A stretch of DNA of 64,000 nt from Ashinkailepas kermadecensis. Its lineage: Eukaryota; Arthropoda; Thecostraca; Neolepadidae. Positions 1 through 13,250 of the stretch are shown one piece after another. The DNA is taken from positions 372,001 to 436,000 of the forward strand of contig JAOTOM010004870.1 of NCBI GenBank assembly GCA_034440615.1. The letters run 5' to 3'. The position numbers were made by a program, and so were the translations under genes. The notes under the pieces were generated by a model, which saw only the letters and a program-made list of their open reading frames with translations, was not told the origin of the DNA and made no database searches. The first letter of the stretch is position 1. Every line of letters begins with the position of its first letter.

Positions 1-265
1 TGGGCCGTATCGCCGGATGATCGTCGCGCGTCCGATGGCCGCCGACGCGTGCCGAATGCGTCGCCGCTCCCCTTGTATCGGACAGTGGGTGTTCTTTGTT
101 GCGTCGCGGTCGGGCTGCCGCCGGCGATTAATCAAAGGATTGTTTTACGCACAGCCACCGCCTGACAGAGCCACTTTGGAGGCGCGCAGGGAGCCGACGG
201 CCGGTCACTGATCCGACCACTGAGCCGCCGGCCATCGGACCATGCTGTGCTGTCATTGTCGACAA
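1..265. promoter_or_regulatory. unique GC-rich stretch with clustered transcription-factor-like sites
   Basis: Unique, CpG-rich sequence before the first array, with no convincing coding frame. At 128-146 a compact AT-rich core (TTAATCAAAGGATTGTTTT) overlaps a homeodomain core (TTAAT), a TCF/LEF-like site (ATCAAAGG) and a Sox-like site (ATTGTTTT) inside otherwise GC-rich DNA. Such juxtaposition is common in animal enhancers, but short motifs also occur by chance. The regulatory call is inference; conservation would decide it. Confidence 0.25.
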
Positions 266-269
266 ACTG

Positions 270-820
270 ACGCCCTACAGATACACTACATACGCTCTGC
301 AGACGGCCAGGGAGGAATATTAACACACTGATGCCCTACAGATACACTACATACGCTCTGCAGACGGCCAGGGAGGAATATTAACACACTGACGCCCTAC
401 AGATACACTACATACGCTCTGCAGACGGCCAGGGAGGAAGATTAACACATTGACGCCCTACAGGTAACCTACAGGTGCTCTACAGACGGCTAGGGAGACA
501 GATTAACACACTGACGCCCTACAGATACACTACAGGTGCTCTCCAGACGGCCAGGGAGGAAGATTAACACATTGACGCCCTACAGGTAACCTACAGGTGC
601 TCTACGGACGGCCAGGGAGACAGATTAACACACTGACGCCCGACAGATACCCTATAGGCGCTTCACAGACAACCACGGAGGCAGATTAACACACTGACGC
701 CCTACAAATACCCTACAGGCGTTTTACAGACAGCCACTGAGGCAGATTAACACACTGACGCCCTATGGATACCCTACAGGCGTTCTACAGACGACCAGGG
801 AGGCAGATTACCAATCTACT
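270..820. repeat. 61-bp minisatellite, about 9 copies
   Basis: Direct repeats with a 61-bp step, starting at 270, 331 and 392. Each unit contains GACGCCCTACAG, then a CTCTGCAGACGGCCAGGGAG block, then ATTAACACACT. Left copies are nearly identical and right copies diverge, which suggests recent expansion from the left side. No open frame persists. Confidence 0.93.
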
Positions 821-1644
821 CGCTGGGTCGGCATGCGAGGCGGCTTGCATCATAACTAGTTCAGCCAGGGAATTGAAAGCTGGAGGTGGCTGGCTGTTTC
901 CAATGTCTCAGGTAAACTTCGATACATATTGAATCGGGCCAGCTAGGTATAAATGCTGTTTGTCTGTTTTCACTATGTTTTATACTGATTAATTTTCAGA
1001 GATCGGAACACTACAGTGATGTAAAATGGACGAAAATTAGATATTGAGTGGAACATTATGATTTATCTACATTTTAGGAAAAGTATCGAAATGCCAAGCA
1101 TTTGAATCAGAATTTCTCCACGAGGGAAGGCATTTCTTGTGGATATTTGGAAGCATTTCGAGGTGCAACATGCTCAGTATGAACATAGCTAGGAAAGGCA
1201 AGAACAGCAATGCTCATGCAGCTAGGGAAGGAAAATGAGCCGAAAAGCCTGAAATTGAAGGCCAGTGACATAACCCCAAAAAGAAAAACAAGTATCATTT
1301 GTTGAAGCAATGGCTTAAACAAGAACTCAAGTGGAGTTCTTGGAGACCAGTGTTCCCTAAAGGTGACATGGTGTCCTTAAGGCAAAATGTGATGCCTTTT
1401 GTTCCATCATTCTGATGTAATGAAGCCTTGTAGCGTCTTCTCAAACGGAAATGGTATTCAAATATTAGCTGATTGACTCGTCCAGGACGAATTCTAGAAT
1501 CGAGTGCAGCCGAATTCTCCAATAGCGTAGATCAGCCAAATCAGCCACATTATTGTTCCAATGATGGCGGAATATTTCATGGTCGGAGTTGAGCTGAGGA
1601 AATGAAGAGTTGGCACTTCCGGACACGAGCCACCGAGCCAACCA
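821..1644. other. unique AT-richer spacer, nothing recognised
   Basis: Between two minisatellites. Only short open frames with no recognisable domain. I see no repeat, RNA gene or splice-bounded exon here. Confidence 0.6.
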
Positions 1645-2170
1645 AACTCCCATAACAGATAACTGGTGCTGAAGCGCAGTCAGACTCCCGTAACAGATAA
1701 CTGGTGCTGAAGCGCAGCCAGACTCCCGTAACAGATAACTGGTGCTGAGGCGCAGCCAGACTCCCGTAACAGATAACTGGTGCTGAGGCGCAGCCAGACT
1801 CCCGTAACATATAACTGGTGCTGAGGCGCAGCCAGACTCCCGTAACAGATAACTGTTGCTGAGGCGCAGCCAGATTCCCGTAACATATAACTGGTGTTGA
1901 GGCGCAGCCAGACTCCCGTAACAGATAACTGGTGCTGAGGCGCAGCCAGACTCCCGTAACAGATAACTGGTGCTGAGGCGCAGCCAGACTCCCGTAACAG
2001 ATAACTGGTGCTGAGGCTCAGCCAGACTCCCGTAACATATAACTGGTGCTGAGGCGCAGCCAGACTCTTGCAACATATAACTGGTGCTGAGGCGCAGTCA
2101 GACTCCTGTGGCAGATACCTGGTGCTGGGGAGCAGTCAGACTCATGCAACAGATAACTGGTGTTGAGGCG
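1645..2170. repeat. 38-bp minisatellite, about 14 copies
   Basis: The 38-bp step is exact in the centre (for example 1681 to 1719). The unit contains ACTCCCGTAACAGATAACTG and GTGCTGAGGCGCAGCCAG. Because 38 is not a multiple of 3, all frames cycle through the same peptides; the 203-codon minus-strand open frame (1465-2076) is a by-product. Confidence 0.95.
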
Positions 2171-2399
2171 CAATTCCTCACTCGTACAGAGGCCACAGAT
2201 TATACAACGGTTGGAAATTCCTTTAAACCGATGAAATTCGGACTATTCCGATTAATCCATGTTCAATCAAGATCCATTGACAATCAGAAAGATTATCCAA
2301 TTGGAGTCCCGCTCCACCGCGACAAATGCCTGTCACTATGGCCCCCGCTGTCTGGCAGATTACACAATCTACCCTAGTCTGCACTCAATCATTGTGGCT

Positions 2400-2990
2400 C
2401 AGTACCGCCATCACCGCATGTCACCGCGACACCCAACTCTACCGCCACCACCGTCTATCACTGCGACACCCCACTCTACCGTGATCACCGCATGTCACCG
2501 CGACACCCAACTCTACCGCCACCACAGTATATCACTGCGACACCCCACTATACCGTGATCACCATCCATCACCGCGACATCCAACTCTACCGCGACCACC
2601 GTCCGTCACCGCGACACCAACCTCTACCGCGATCACCGTCCGTCACTGCGACACCACACCATACCACGATCGTCGTATATCACTGCGACACTACACCCTA
2701 CCGTGATCACCGCATGACACTGCGACATCCCACTATATCGCTACCACCGTATATCACTGCGACACCCACTCTACCACGATTGCCGTCTGCCATTGCGATA
2801 CCGTGCTCTACCGCGACCACTGTCTGTCACTGCGACAACCCACCCTACCGCAACCACCGTCTGTCAATGCGACACCACATTCTACAGCAACCACCGTCTG
2901 TCATTGCGACACTCTACTCTACGGTGGTCACCGCTTGTCACTGCGACACCCCGCTCTTCCGCGACAAATGCCTATCACTGCGACACGTGT
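2400..2990. repeat. 37-bp degenerate minisatellite, about 16 copies
   Basis: Units contain ACCACCGTCTGTCACTGCGA followed by CACCCCACTCTACCG, with a step of about 37 bp and many substitutions. Open frames across it (2492-3271 and overlapping ones) alternate in frame with the repeat and have no domain. Confidence 0.9.
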
Positions 2991-3049
2991 CGTATTGCTT
3001 ACGACCCTTCATGTTTTACTGGCGCGAGTTGCTCCATCACAAACGCAAT

Positions 3050-3240
3050 CGTGCTTTTGCCGCCATACCCTGGTCAACACGAACAGAAACCAACCACCGT
3101 GCTTTTGGCGCGACGCCCTGTTACACACAAACAGAGACCCACCACCGTGCTTTTACCACGACACCCTGTTCAGCACAAACAGAGACCCACCACCGTACAA
3201 CTACCACGACACCCTGTCCAACACAAACAGAGACTCGCCG
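3050..3240. repeat. 48-bp minisatellite, about 4 copies
   Basis: Repeats of CCACCACCGTGCTTTTACC plus CGACACCCTGTTCAGCACA plus AACAGAGA with a 48-bp step (for example 3135 to 3183). It adjoins the 37-bp array and shares the CGACACC core, so it may have grown out of it. Confidence 0.85.
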
Positions 3241-3784
3241 TCAGTTGGTGACATCTTGGAGCGTGACGTAGTGTCACGCGGTGTTATGCGATGTTACGCG
3301 GTGGGACAACATGACGCCAAGGTCGTGCAGTCAGAGCCTATCAGGAGGGGGGGGGGGGGGGGCGCTGTTCATGCCGTGTCATTTGCTCACGAGGTGTGTC
3401 ACTGGCGTGCCGATCAGCCGAGACAAATGGCTGCCCAACACTCGGACCACATTATAAACATGCAATCACGGCCAATTTATAAGTGGTAATTGATTCGGCG
3501 GGCGGGTCGAAGCGAGGTTGGAGGTAGCCGGCGTCAGCTGGCCGGTCGCCTTGCGGAAGCAGTCAGTGCGCCGCCAGTGGGCGGCGCCAGCCCCGCGCAG
3601 CTGTTGATGATGACTGATGGCTGGACCGTGGCTGGCGACATGGCAGGCGAGGCCCGCTGCGGCGCCTCTCGGCCGTCTCCTACTGACCACCAGTTGTGTT
3701 GTCCACTGGACACGGCACTGCTGACAACGCTCACCACCCACTGAATCGCCGGCACCGTCTCCTCTTCCTGATCCTGTTGCTGTT
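3241..3784. other. unique GC-rich stretch with poly-G tract
   Basis: Holds an uninterrupted G tract near 3348-3361, an AT-rich core AAGTGGTAATTGATTC near 3482 (NK-type AAGTGG beside a homeodomain TAATTGATT), then GC-rich unique DNA. Open frames on both strands overlap one another and show no domain. Possible regulatory island; weak evidence. Confidence 0.35.
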
Positions 3785-4205
3785 CCTGCTGCTGTGCTGG
3801 AGCTGCTCTGCTGGAGCTTTTCTGTTGCAGCTGCTCTGCTGGAGCTGTTCTGCTGGAGCTGCTCTGTTGGAGCTGCTCTGCTGGAGCCGCTCTGTTGGGG
3901 CTGTTCTGCTGGAGCCGCTCTGCTGGAGCTGTTCTGCTGGAGCTGTTCTGGTGGAGATGTTGTTCTGCTGGAGCTGTTCTGGTGGAGCTGTTCTGTGGAG
4001 CTGTTCTGCTGGAGCTGCTTGCTGGAGGTAGTGTCTCTGCTTCTGTGCGCTCTGTTGGGGCTGTTCTGCTGGAGCCGCTCTGCTGGAGCTGTTCTGCTGG
4101 AGCTGTTCTGGTGGAGATGTTGTTCTGCTGGAGCTGTTCTGGTGGAGCTGTTCTGCTGGAGCTGCTCTGTTGGAGCTGCTCTGTTGGAGCTGTTCTGGTT
4201 GGTCC
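3785..4205. repeat. 15-bp minisatellite with 160-bp internal duplication
   Basis: Built from GAGCTGTTCTGCTG/GAGCTGCTCTG units of about 15 bp, a multiple of 3, so long open frames appear on both strands. A block beginning TCTGTTGGGGCTGTTC at 3891 recurs at 4051, giving a 160-bp higher-order duplication. The Leu/Cys/Trp-rich and Gln/Ser-rich translations have no domain and are not called as proteins. Confidence 0.93.
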
Positions 4206-4379
4206 GATTTGCTACACGGGTCGCTCTGCTTGAGCTGACCGGGAGTGGGCTGTCTGATTGGCTTGTTCTGCATAATGGGCTCCACTGGTGGATCTGGACC
4301 TTGAGTGTCGCAGTGTTGCAGTGTGCCGCTCTGCAGCTCCTCTAGCTCGATGTCACTCTTCCTAGCCGCTTATCGATGT

Positions 4380-4768
4380 CGCTGTGTTCGGTGCTATCTG
4401 AGCTGGTACTGCGTTCGGTGTTATCTCAGCTGGTGCTGCGTTCGGTGCTTCTGAGCTGGTACTGTGTTCGGTGTTATCTGAGCTGGTGCTGTGTTCGGTG
4501 TTATCTCAGCTGGTGCTGTATTCGGTGCTATCTCAGCTGGTGCTGTGTTCGGTGCTATCTGAGCTGGTGCTGTATTCGGTGCTATCTGAGCTGGTACTGT
4601 GTTCGGTGTTATCTCAGCTGGTGCTGTGTTCGGTGTTATCTCAGCTGGTACTGTGTTCGGTGCTATCTGAGCTGATGCTGTGTTCGGTGCTATCTCAGCT
4701 GGTGCTGTGTTCGGTGTTATCTCAGCTGGTGCTGTGTTCGGTGCTATCTGAGCTGTCACTGGTTTCCG
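4380..4768. repeat. 27-bp minisatellite, about 14 copies
   Basis: TTCGGTG recurs every 27 bp (4387, 4414 and so on) in units of the form GAGCTGGTGCTGTGTTCGG plus TGCTATCT. The 27-bp period keeps frames open on both strands. Two variant positions (TATCTGAG/TATCTCAG and GGTACT/GGTGCT) alternate along the array. Confidence 0.95.
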
Positions 4769-6018
<1,250 letters not shown>

Positions 6019-7960
6019 ACTTGGAACTGAGGAAGAAGCCTCGCCAGATCCTCTGTGTGAAATATGTATCCCTACATCCGGGGAGTACCCCACCCTAACC
6101 CCATCCATGCAGACAACGAGAACTAATGCAAAACATCACTTTTTAAATTCAAAATGGTCTCCGCCCTTTCTAGGTTCTCGCAGGTAGCCCACATAGGCCT
6201 AGAATACCGGCAGTGCCCCTGGATTGAGTGCCCTTACCGATATCTAGGAAAAAAGACTGCACATATACGGAAAGCATTAGTAGAATGAATAATAAGTAGA
6301 ATTGTTCATAGCATACCAGATAATCATCCGGTATGCCCTTTGCCTCTGGAGAAGCGCATGAAGTTCCCGCATCATTTCTATGGTATCCCAATTAGGCACA
6401 TCATGTGGCGCAAATAGTGCAGAGTTGCCCTACTTGCGCCTTTTGAAGCATCCTGCTAGACATTGGAAAATAAATAGTAATCAAAGATCAAAATACTAGA
6501 ACGCCAGAAATTATGGTGGTCAAGGAACCCGAGAAGGTATATGAGAATAAATAAGAAAATTGTGGTACCTAATGGTCACAGTGCTCCTTTTTCGAGGAGG
6601 TGGCATAAATTGACAGTCGCTGTTTTCAATGGTCGGCAAGGTAAGCATTGCTCATCCATGCGTTGAACCAGTGTGATGTTTAACAGACATTTTGCGGTGA
6701 AAATTAGTTCGAATATACCACGAATATGCAAACATTTAGAACAAATGTTCTCTTCTATCCTGACCCAATATTTTCTCATAAAGATGAATCCAACCAGAAG
6801 AAAGACATTGTTGCAACTTGTTTACATCGCTGACTAGACAAACGCCTATCCTGCAGGTCTTCTTCCGGTTTAACGTACAGAGACAACGGAGGTCACGTGT
6901 TCGGAATGCAACTTGCTGTATACCAGAATTTAAGTTAAATGCAATTCAAGCAAAAATAAAGAAGATGCAAAAGCACTGACTTCGTGTTATGGACATTTGT
7001 ATCTGATATACCTACTAAAGGACGTAATTATTTATCATTTTTCTGATATAGTTTTTAACCCAGAAATTAGCTTAGTAAAAAAGCATAATCCTAGCACAAG
7101 CCAACTGCAGCATGCCTGATTTGGTGTCAAGGCAACCAAAATATGCATCTAATTTAGTGTCCAGTAAAAATATACAACAGCTGGCTAATTTACCTACAAG
7201 GGTGGGACACGCGGCGTAAAGTCAGCTGCATTGCTCTAGGAAATATCTGATAAGTGACAGCAGTGGCCAGATGGATGGTACCAAACTTTTCAATCAATGG
7301 TAAAAAATGTAGCCAGCTGACTCCAACTAGCACCAGCAGTGTCCACTGGAGCAAAGGGCGATGGTGTCAATTCAGTGGCGACGCAGACAATTTATCGGGG
7401 TTGATGGAGATGTCAATTAAGGACCAATTCATTTGCACCATGAAGGTCTGTCTCGACAGTCTGATGAAGTTGCTGATTCAAGGACGTTTCAATTATTTTG
7501 TATCTGGAAGGCTGAGGTGCTGATTCATAGATGACACCAGGGAGCTTTTGTGGGTGGCGAAGGTGCTGATTCAGGGGTGTCAACAGACAATTGTGCTAAA
7601 GTAGGGGGAAACGGGTGGAAGTGGTAGATCCAGGGAAACCCCTAATGTTCCAGGAGCATTTCGAGGATTTTGTGTGATGGATAGGAGGGACCGACTTAAT
7701 GGGCTTCACCTGGAATTTGTCTGGAGGTAGACAAAGAGGCTTGTTTGTCGAAAGGTAGAGGTAGACTGGACGCAGTGCCGATTCAGAGCCCTTTCCAAGA
7801 TTGTGTGCCACGAAGGATCGGTTCACGTGCTTCACCAGAGATTCTCTAGAGGGTGTGATGAAAATATTTCCACACACTACGCTAGATTAATGCGAGGTGC
7901 GAAATCGGATAATGTACATTATCTTAGTTTACTCTCAACAAATTCACCCATTGGTCGAGG
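6019..7960. other. unique AT-rich region, nothing recognised
   Basis: Almost 2 kb of apparently unique sequence with only short open frames on both strands. No transposase, RT or RNA motif seen. It forms the left flank of the transposon that begins at 7969. Confidence 0.5.
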
Positions 7961-7968
7961 GTCATGAC
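7961..7968. repeat. left copy of 8-bp target site duplication GTCATGAC
   Basis: Directly abuts the left inverted end at 7969 and is identical to 14931-14938. The length is typical of hAT insertion. Confidence 0.83.
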
Positions 7969-8204
7969 CAAGGGCGTCGCCACCGGGGGGGCAGGGGGCA
8001 GTCGCCCCCCCCTGCCGTCAAACAGGGGGGGGGGCGCCGCCCCCCCTGAAATTTGAGGAGGCCCATATCCGGAAAAGCACAGGAAAAAAGTGAGCAATGA
8101 GGCCGACGAGACACGAGAGGAGGCCTCCAAGACGTGAGAGGAGTCCCCTAATTTGAAGAAGGAGTCACCTAGGAGAGGATAGGAGGCCCCAGAAATCACG
8201 AGAG

Positions 8205-10395
8205 TGCCAACAATTGGCACGGAGGCCCCCAGGAATGCAAAGGATGCCCCCAGGATTGCAAAGGAGGCCCCAGGATTGCAAAGGAGGTCTCCAGGATTAC
8301 AAAGGAGGCCCCCTGGATTGAAAAGGAGGCCCCAGGATTGCAAAGGAGGCCTCCATGATTACAAAGGAGGCCCCCTGGATTGAAAACGAGGCCCCCAGGA
8401 TTGCAAAGGAGGCCCCCAGGATTGCAAAGGAGGCCCCCAGGTTTGCAAAGGAGGACTCCAGGATTGCAAAGGAGACCCCCAGGAATGCAAAGGAGGCCCT
8501 CATGATTGCAAAGGAGGCCTCCAGGATTACAAAGGAGGCCCCCAAGATTGCAAAGGAGGCCCCCAGGATTACAAATGAGGCCTCCAGGATTACCAAGGAT
8601 GCCCCCAGGATTGAAAAGGAGGCCCCCAGGATTGCAAAGGAGGCCTCCAGGATTACAAAGGAGGCCCACAGGATTGCAAAGGAGGCCCCCAGGATTGCAA
8701 AGGAGGCCTCCATGATTACAAAGGAGGCCCCAGGAATGCAAAGGAGGCCCTCACGATTGCAAGGGAGGCCTCCAGGATTACAAAGGAGGCCCCAGGATTG
8801 CAAAGGAGGCCCCCAGGATTGCAAAGGAGGCCTCCAGGACTACAAAGGAGGCCCCCGGATTGAAAAGGAGGCCCCCAGGATTGCAAAAGAGGCTCCCAGG
8901 ATTGCAAAGGAGGCCCCCAGGATTGCAAAGGAGGCCCCCAGGTTTGCAAAGGAGGCCTCCATGATTACAAAGGAGGCCCCCTGGATTGAAAAGGAGGCCC
9001 CCAGGATTGCAAAGGAGGCCCCCAGGATTGCAAAAGAGGCCCCCAGGTTTGCAAAGAAGGACTCCAGGATTGCAAAGGAGACCCCAGGAATGCAAAGGAG
9101 GCCCTCACGATTGCAAAGGAGGCCTCCAGGATTACAAAGGAGGCCCCCAGGATTGCAAAGGAGGCCCCCAGGATTGCAAAGGGGGCCTCCAGGATTACAA
9201 AGGAGGCCCCCAGGATTGAAAAGGAGGCCCCCAGGATTTAAAAGGAGGCCCCAGGATTGCAAAAGAGGCTCCCAGGATTGCAAAGGAGGCCACCAGGATT
9301 TCAAAGGAGGACTCCAGGATTGCAAAGGAGGTCCCCAGGTTTGCAAAGGAGGACTCCAGGATTGCAAAGGAGACCCCCAGGAATGCAAAGGAGGCCCTCA
9401 CGATTGCAAAGGAGGCCCCCAGGATTGCAAAGGAGGCCTCCAGGATTACAAAGGAGGCCCCCATGATTACAAAGGACGCCGCAGGATTACAAAGGAGGCC
9501 ACCAGGATTACAAAGGAGGACTCCAGGATTGCAAAGGAGGCCCCCGGGAATGCAAAGGAGGCCCCAGGATTGCAAAGGAGGCCCCAGGATTGCAAAGTAG
9601 GCCCCCAGGATTGCAAAGAGGCCCCCAGGATTGCAAAGGAGGCCTCCAGCATTACAAAGGAGGCCCCCAGGATTACAAAGGAGGCCCCCAGGATTGCAAA
9701 GGAGGCCCCAGGATTGCAAAGGAGCCCCCCGGACTGCAAAGGCTGCCCCAGGATTGCAAAGGAGGCCCCCATGATTACAAAGGAGGACTCCAGGATTGCA
9801 AAGGAGGCCCTTAGGATTGCAAAGGAGGACACCAGGATTGCAAAGGAGGCCTCAGGATTGCAAAGGAGGCCTCCATGATTACAAAGGAGGCCCCAGGAAT
9901 GCAAAGGAGGCCCTCACGATTGCAAAGGAGGCCTCCAGGATTACAAAGGAGGCCCCAGGATTGCAAAGGAGGCCCCCAGGATTGCAAAGGAGGCCTCCAG
10001 GATTACAAAGGAGGCCCCCGGATTGAAAAGGAGGCCCCCAGGATTGAAAAGGAGGCCCCAGGATTGCAAAAGAGGCTCCCAGGATTGCAAAGGAGGCCAC
10101 CAGGATTTCAAAGGAGGACTCCAGGATTGCAAAGGAGGCCCCCAGGATTGCAAAGGAGGCCCCCAGGTTTGCAAAGGAGGCCTCCAGATTACAAAGGAGG
10201 CCCCTGGATTGAAAAGGAGGCCCCTAGGATTGTACAGGAGGCCCTCAGGATTGCGAAGGAAGCCCACAGGATTGTAAAGGAGGCCCCAGGATTGCAAAAG
10301 AGGCCCCAGGATTGCAAAGGAGACCCCCATGATTGCAAAGGAGGCCCCCAGGATTGCAAAGGAGGCCCCCAGGATTGCAAAGGAGGCCCCAATAC
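8205..10395. repeat. 21-bp minisatellite, about 100 copies, with higher-order blocks
   Basis: Core unit CAGGATTGCAAAGGAGGCCC (21 bp, variants 20-22), with variants GGATTAC, GGAATGC, GGTTTGC and GGATTGAAA. Blocks of variants recur in the same order: CTCCATGATTACAAAGG followed by CCCCCTGGATTG occurs at 8351 and 8957 (606 bp apart), and AGAGGCTCCCAGGATTGC at 9264 and 10071 (807 bp apart). The 21-bp period encodes a heptapeptide (KEAPRIA, or GLQRRPP after a slip), giving a 507-codon frame at 8355-9878. Frame slips and lack of any flanking gene argue against a real protein. Confidence 0.96.
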
Positions 10396-11345
10396 GGGAA
10401 GGGAGACCTCAGAAAATGAGAGAAGGCCCTAAGACGGAAGAGAAAGCCAGTGGATATGAGATGAGGTTTCGGAGACGTAAAAGCAGTCCCCGAAACGGGT
10501 AAGGTTCCACCAAGATAGAAAAGGATAATCCAGAAAAGTGGCAGGAAGCACCTAATTCGGAAGAGGACGATATAAGATTGGAAAGAGACCCTATGATGCA
10601 CGAGGAAGCCCCTAAAATAGGAGAGAATGGCCATTAGATAAGAGGGATGCTCCCAGGCGAGAAAGAAGGCTTCAAGACGGGTAAGAAGGTCCCCAGGAAA
10701 TGACAAGGTAACTGAGATAGGAAAGGTTGCGTGTAATTTGGAAGAGGAGCCACCTAAGAGAGAACAGGAGTCCACCAGGAGATAAGAGGCCAACCTTAAA
10801 ATGGGAAAAGATAGAATCAAAACGCGAAACAGGAGGCCCCGAAGACGTGAGAGGAGGCCCCTAATTTGAAAAAAAATCCTCAAAAAGAAAAAAGGAGGCC
10901 CCTGCCGGACTCGAGAGGAGTCCCTCGAGATGGAGTAGGAGGTCTCCAGGGCCGAATGAGGCCCCGACGACCGGAAGGAATTCCCAGGAAATGAGAGAAG
11001 GCCCTTAAAATGGGAGTGGTAGGTAGCAGGTATGGAAGGAGGCGAGGTTTCCAAAATTGAAGATCCCCTCAAGACGGGTAAGCTTTGCGAGGACAAAGGA
11101 GGAGGCCCACGAGGCGTGGCAGGAGGCCCCTAATTTGGCAGAGGATGCCCCTGGAACATGAGAGGAAGTCCCATGCCATGCTAAAGGGGCCCCAGGATGT
11201 GGGAGGAGGTCCTCCAAAACGGGAGAGGAGGACCATTGAATATGGAGGAGGGTAGGACGGACGAGAAGACGTCCAAAACCGGTAAAGAAGCTCCAGGAAA
11301 TGAGACGAGACCCCTAAGACGCGAGAGGAGGTCTATAATTTGCTA
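10396..11345. repeat. highly degenerate GAGGCCCC-type array
   Basis: Continues the 21-bp array with larger, irregular units of about 25-32 bp that still contain GAGAGGAGGCCCCTAA, GACGGGAGAGG or similar. The gradient from near-identical units (left) to barely recognisable units (right) suggests older repeats on the right and recent re-expansion on the left. Confidence 0.75.
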
Positions 11346-13250
11346 GAAGCATCCGAAATGGCAGGAGCCGTGCCGGGGTACTTGAAAATCACGACATGGG
11401 CCCAAAAAGATCCGGCCGGGGCCCCTGAAGATCTCGCTGAGCCTATGGGTACCAAAAATGCACGCCCGGATCATGAAAATCACGCTAGGGGCACGATAAG
11501 TCGTACCGTTCCCCAATAGTATCATTTAGACACAAATGAAGCCGGGGCAATCCGGACATGGATAATCACTCTTGGGCCCCAACAATGACACTAAAAGCAT
11601 CCAAAACGTATTGGACACCCACAAAGTGTCGAGGTCGCTAAAACTCGCGCTAGGGATCCAAGCAAATGACGTCGGGACACAAAAGATTACATTGGACTAA
11701 AAAAGTCGCGTCGCAACCTTCGAAAATCTCACTGGGGACCGAAAAAGTCGCGCCTGGACCCCAAAGGTTGCTGCTGCCCCAAAAATAAATTATCAACCGG
11801 AATGTCACTCTGCGCCCAAAAAAATCGGGTCAAAGTCCCCGCAAAACCCGTTGGGCACTGGAAAAAACGTGTCAGGGCACCGAAAAAAATCGCACCTGGA
11901 GACCGAAGAATCGTACCAGGACCCAAAAATATCACGTAAGGACCTATATAAAAAATAGAACTCCTTCGGTGGCCACAGTGACATATCAAAGGGGCAAATG
12001 GCCCCTCCCTCCTAAGAGGGATATGCTCCCAAGAATCGAGCCGAGGCCCCCAAAAGTCGCGCTGGGACCACAAAAATTCGCGTCGGTCCACCAGAATTCG
12101 CGTAGGGGCTCAAAGTAAATACGTCGGGCCCCAGAAAACTCGCTCCGAGGCACGAAAATCTGCAACAGGAACCGCCAAGATCGCGTTGGGGTCACAGCTA
12201 AGTACAACGCGCCCCGCAAACTCGAACCGGTCCCACCAAATTTCGCGCTCGGACCCACAATTCGGTAGTACCAAAAATTTCGCGCTCGGACCCATCGGTA
12301 GTACCAAAAATTTGGTCTGGGCATCAAAAATTAACGTCGGGGCTGCCAACAATTGACGTCTATGGCCCCACATAGGCACCGTGTGACCCCCAAAGTCCCA
12401 TCGGTATCCGAAGAATATAGCCGGAGCCCTCCAAAATCAGGAGGGATTGCAAAAAAGTCCGGGTCAGGACAATGGTTCTGGAGCACCGAACATGTCATCA
12501 GATGCCTTGACAAATCGCGTACGGCATCGAAAAACATACCGGAGCTCGAAGAAAATCGAGGTGAGATACAAAAACATGGCACCAGGGACTCGAAACATCA
12601 GGGCAGGATTCGGAAGTTAAAGAAAATTCAGAAGAGATCCACAAATATCGCGTTGAGCCCAGATAACTGGCGTTGGGTCCCGGAACCACGCGCCTGGGCG
12701 CGATAAGTCGCGCTGGGACCCAGCAAAAATCGCACCGAAGCCTCAAAATCGTACTGGGGCCACACAAATGTGCGTCAGAAGCCCCAAATAAACACAGCGG
12801 GACCCTAAGAGCACAACAGGGACCGAAAATGCGACTGGCCCTTCAAAGCGCAGTCTCGTAAAAAGCGGCAGGGTCCGAAATCATGCGTTGTAGGCATAAC
12901 TATATATACCGGGAACACTAAAAAAAACAAAAAACAAAAACACCGGAAGCTCTCAAGGCACACAGGGGCCATATGACCGCACAAGGGCCTGAAAAGATGC
13001 TGGGGCCGCAAAAAGCAACATGATCCCAAAACGAAAAAAAATATCGGGCACTAAGTAAACACATCGAGATCTTTGAAACCGCCCCGACAACTAAAAAAAA
13101 AATATTCGGTGCGCAAAAAAAGCAACAAAACCCTAAAACGAGCCGGGGTTTCGAAAATGCGTTGGGCCTCTAACAAAAATGAGTTGGAGCCTTAGGACAC
13201 ATCCGTAGACGAAGAAATACGAAACGGGCCCAAAGAAGTACACTCAGGCA
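11346..13250. repeat. degenerate array of about 30-bp CGCG-containing units
   Basis: Irregular units resembling AAAATCGCGCTGGGACCC recur through almost 1.9 kb with heavy divergence. It lies inside the hAT-like element between the GAGGCCCC array and the non-repeat segment. Short open frames on both strands have no domain. Confidence 0.65.

Noticed and set aside
8355..9878. 507-codon open frame with KEAPRIA heptads
   Set aside because: It follows exactly from the 21-bp period; unit-length slips move the same sequence between frames and there is no start context, splice signal or flanking domain.
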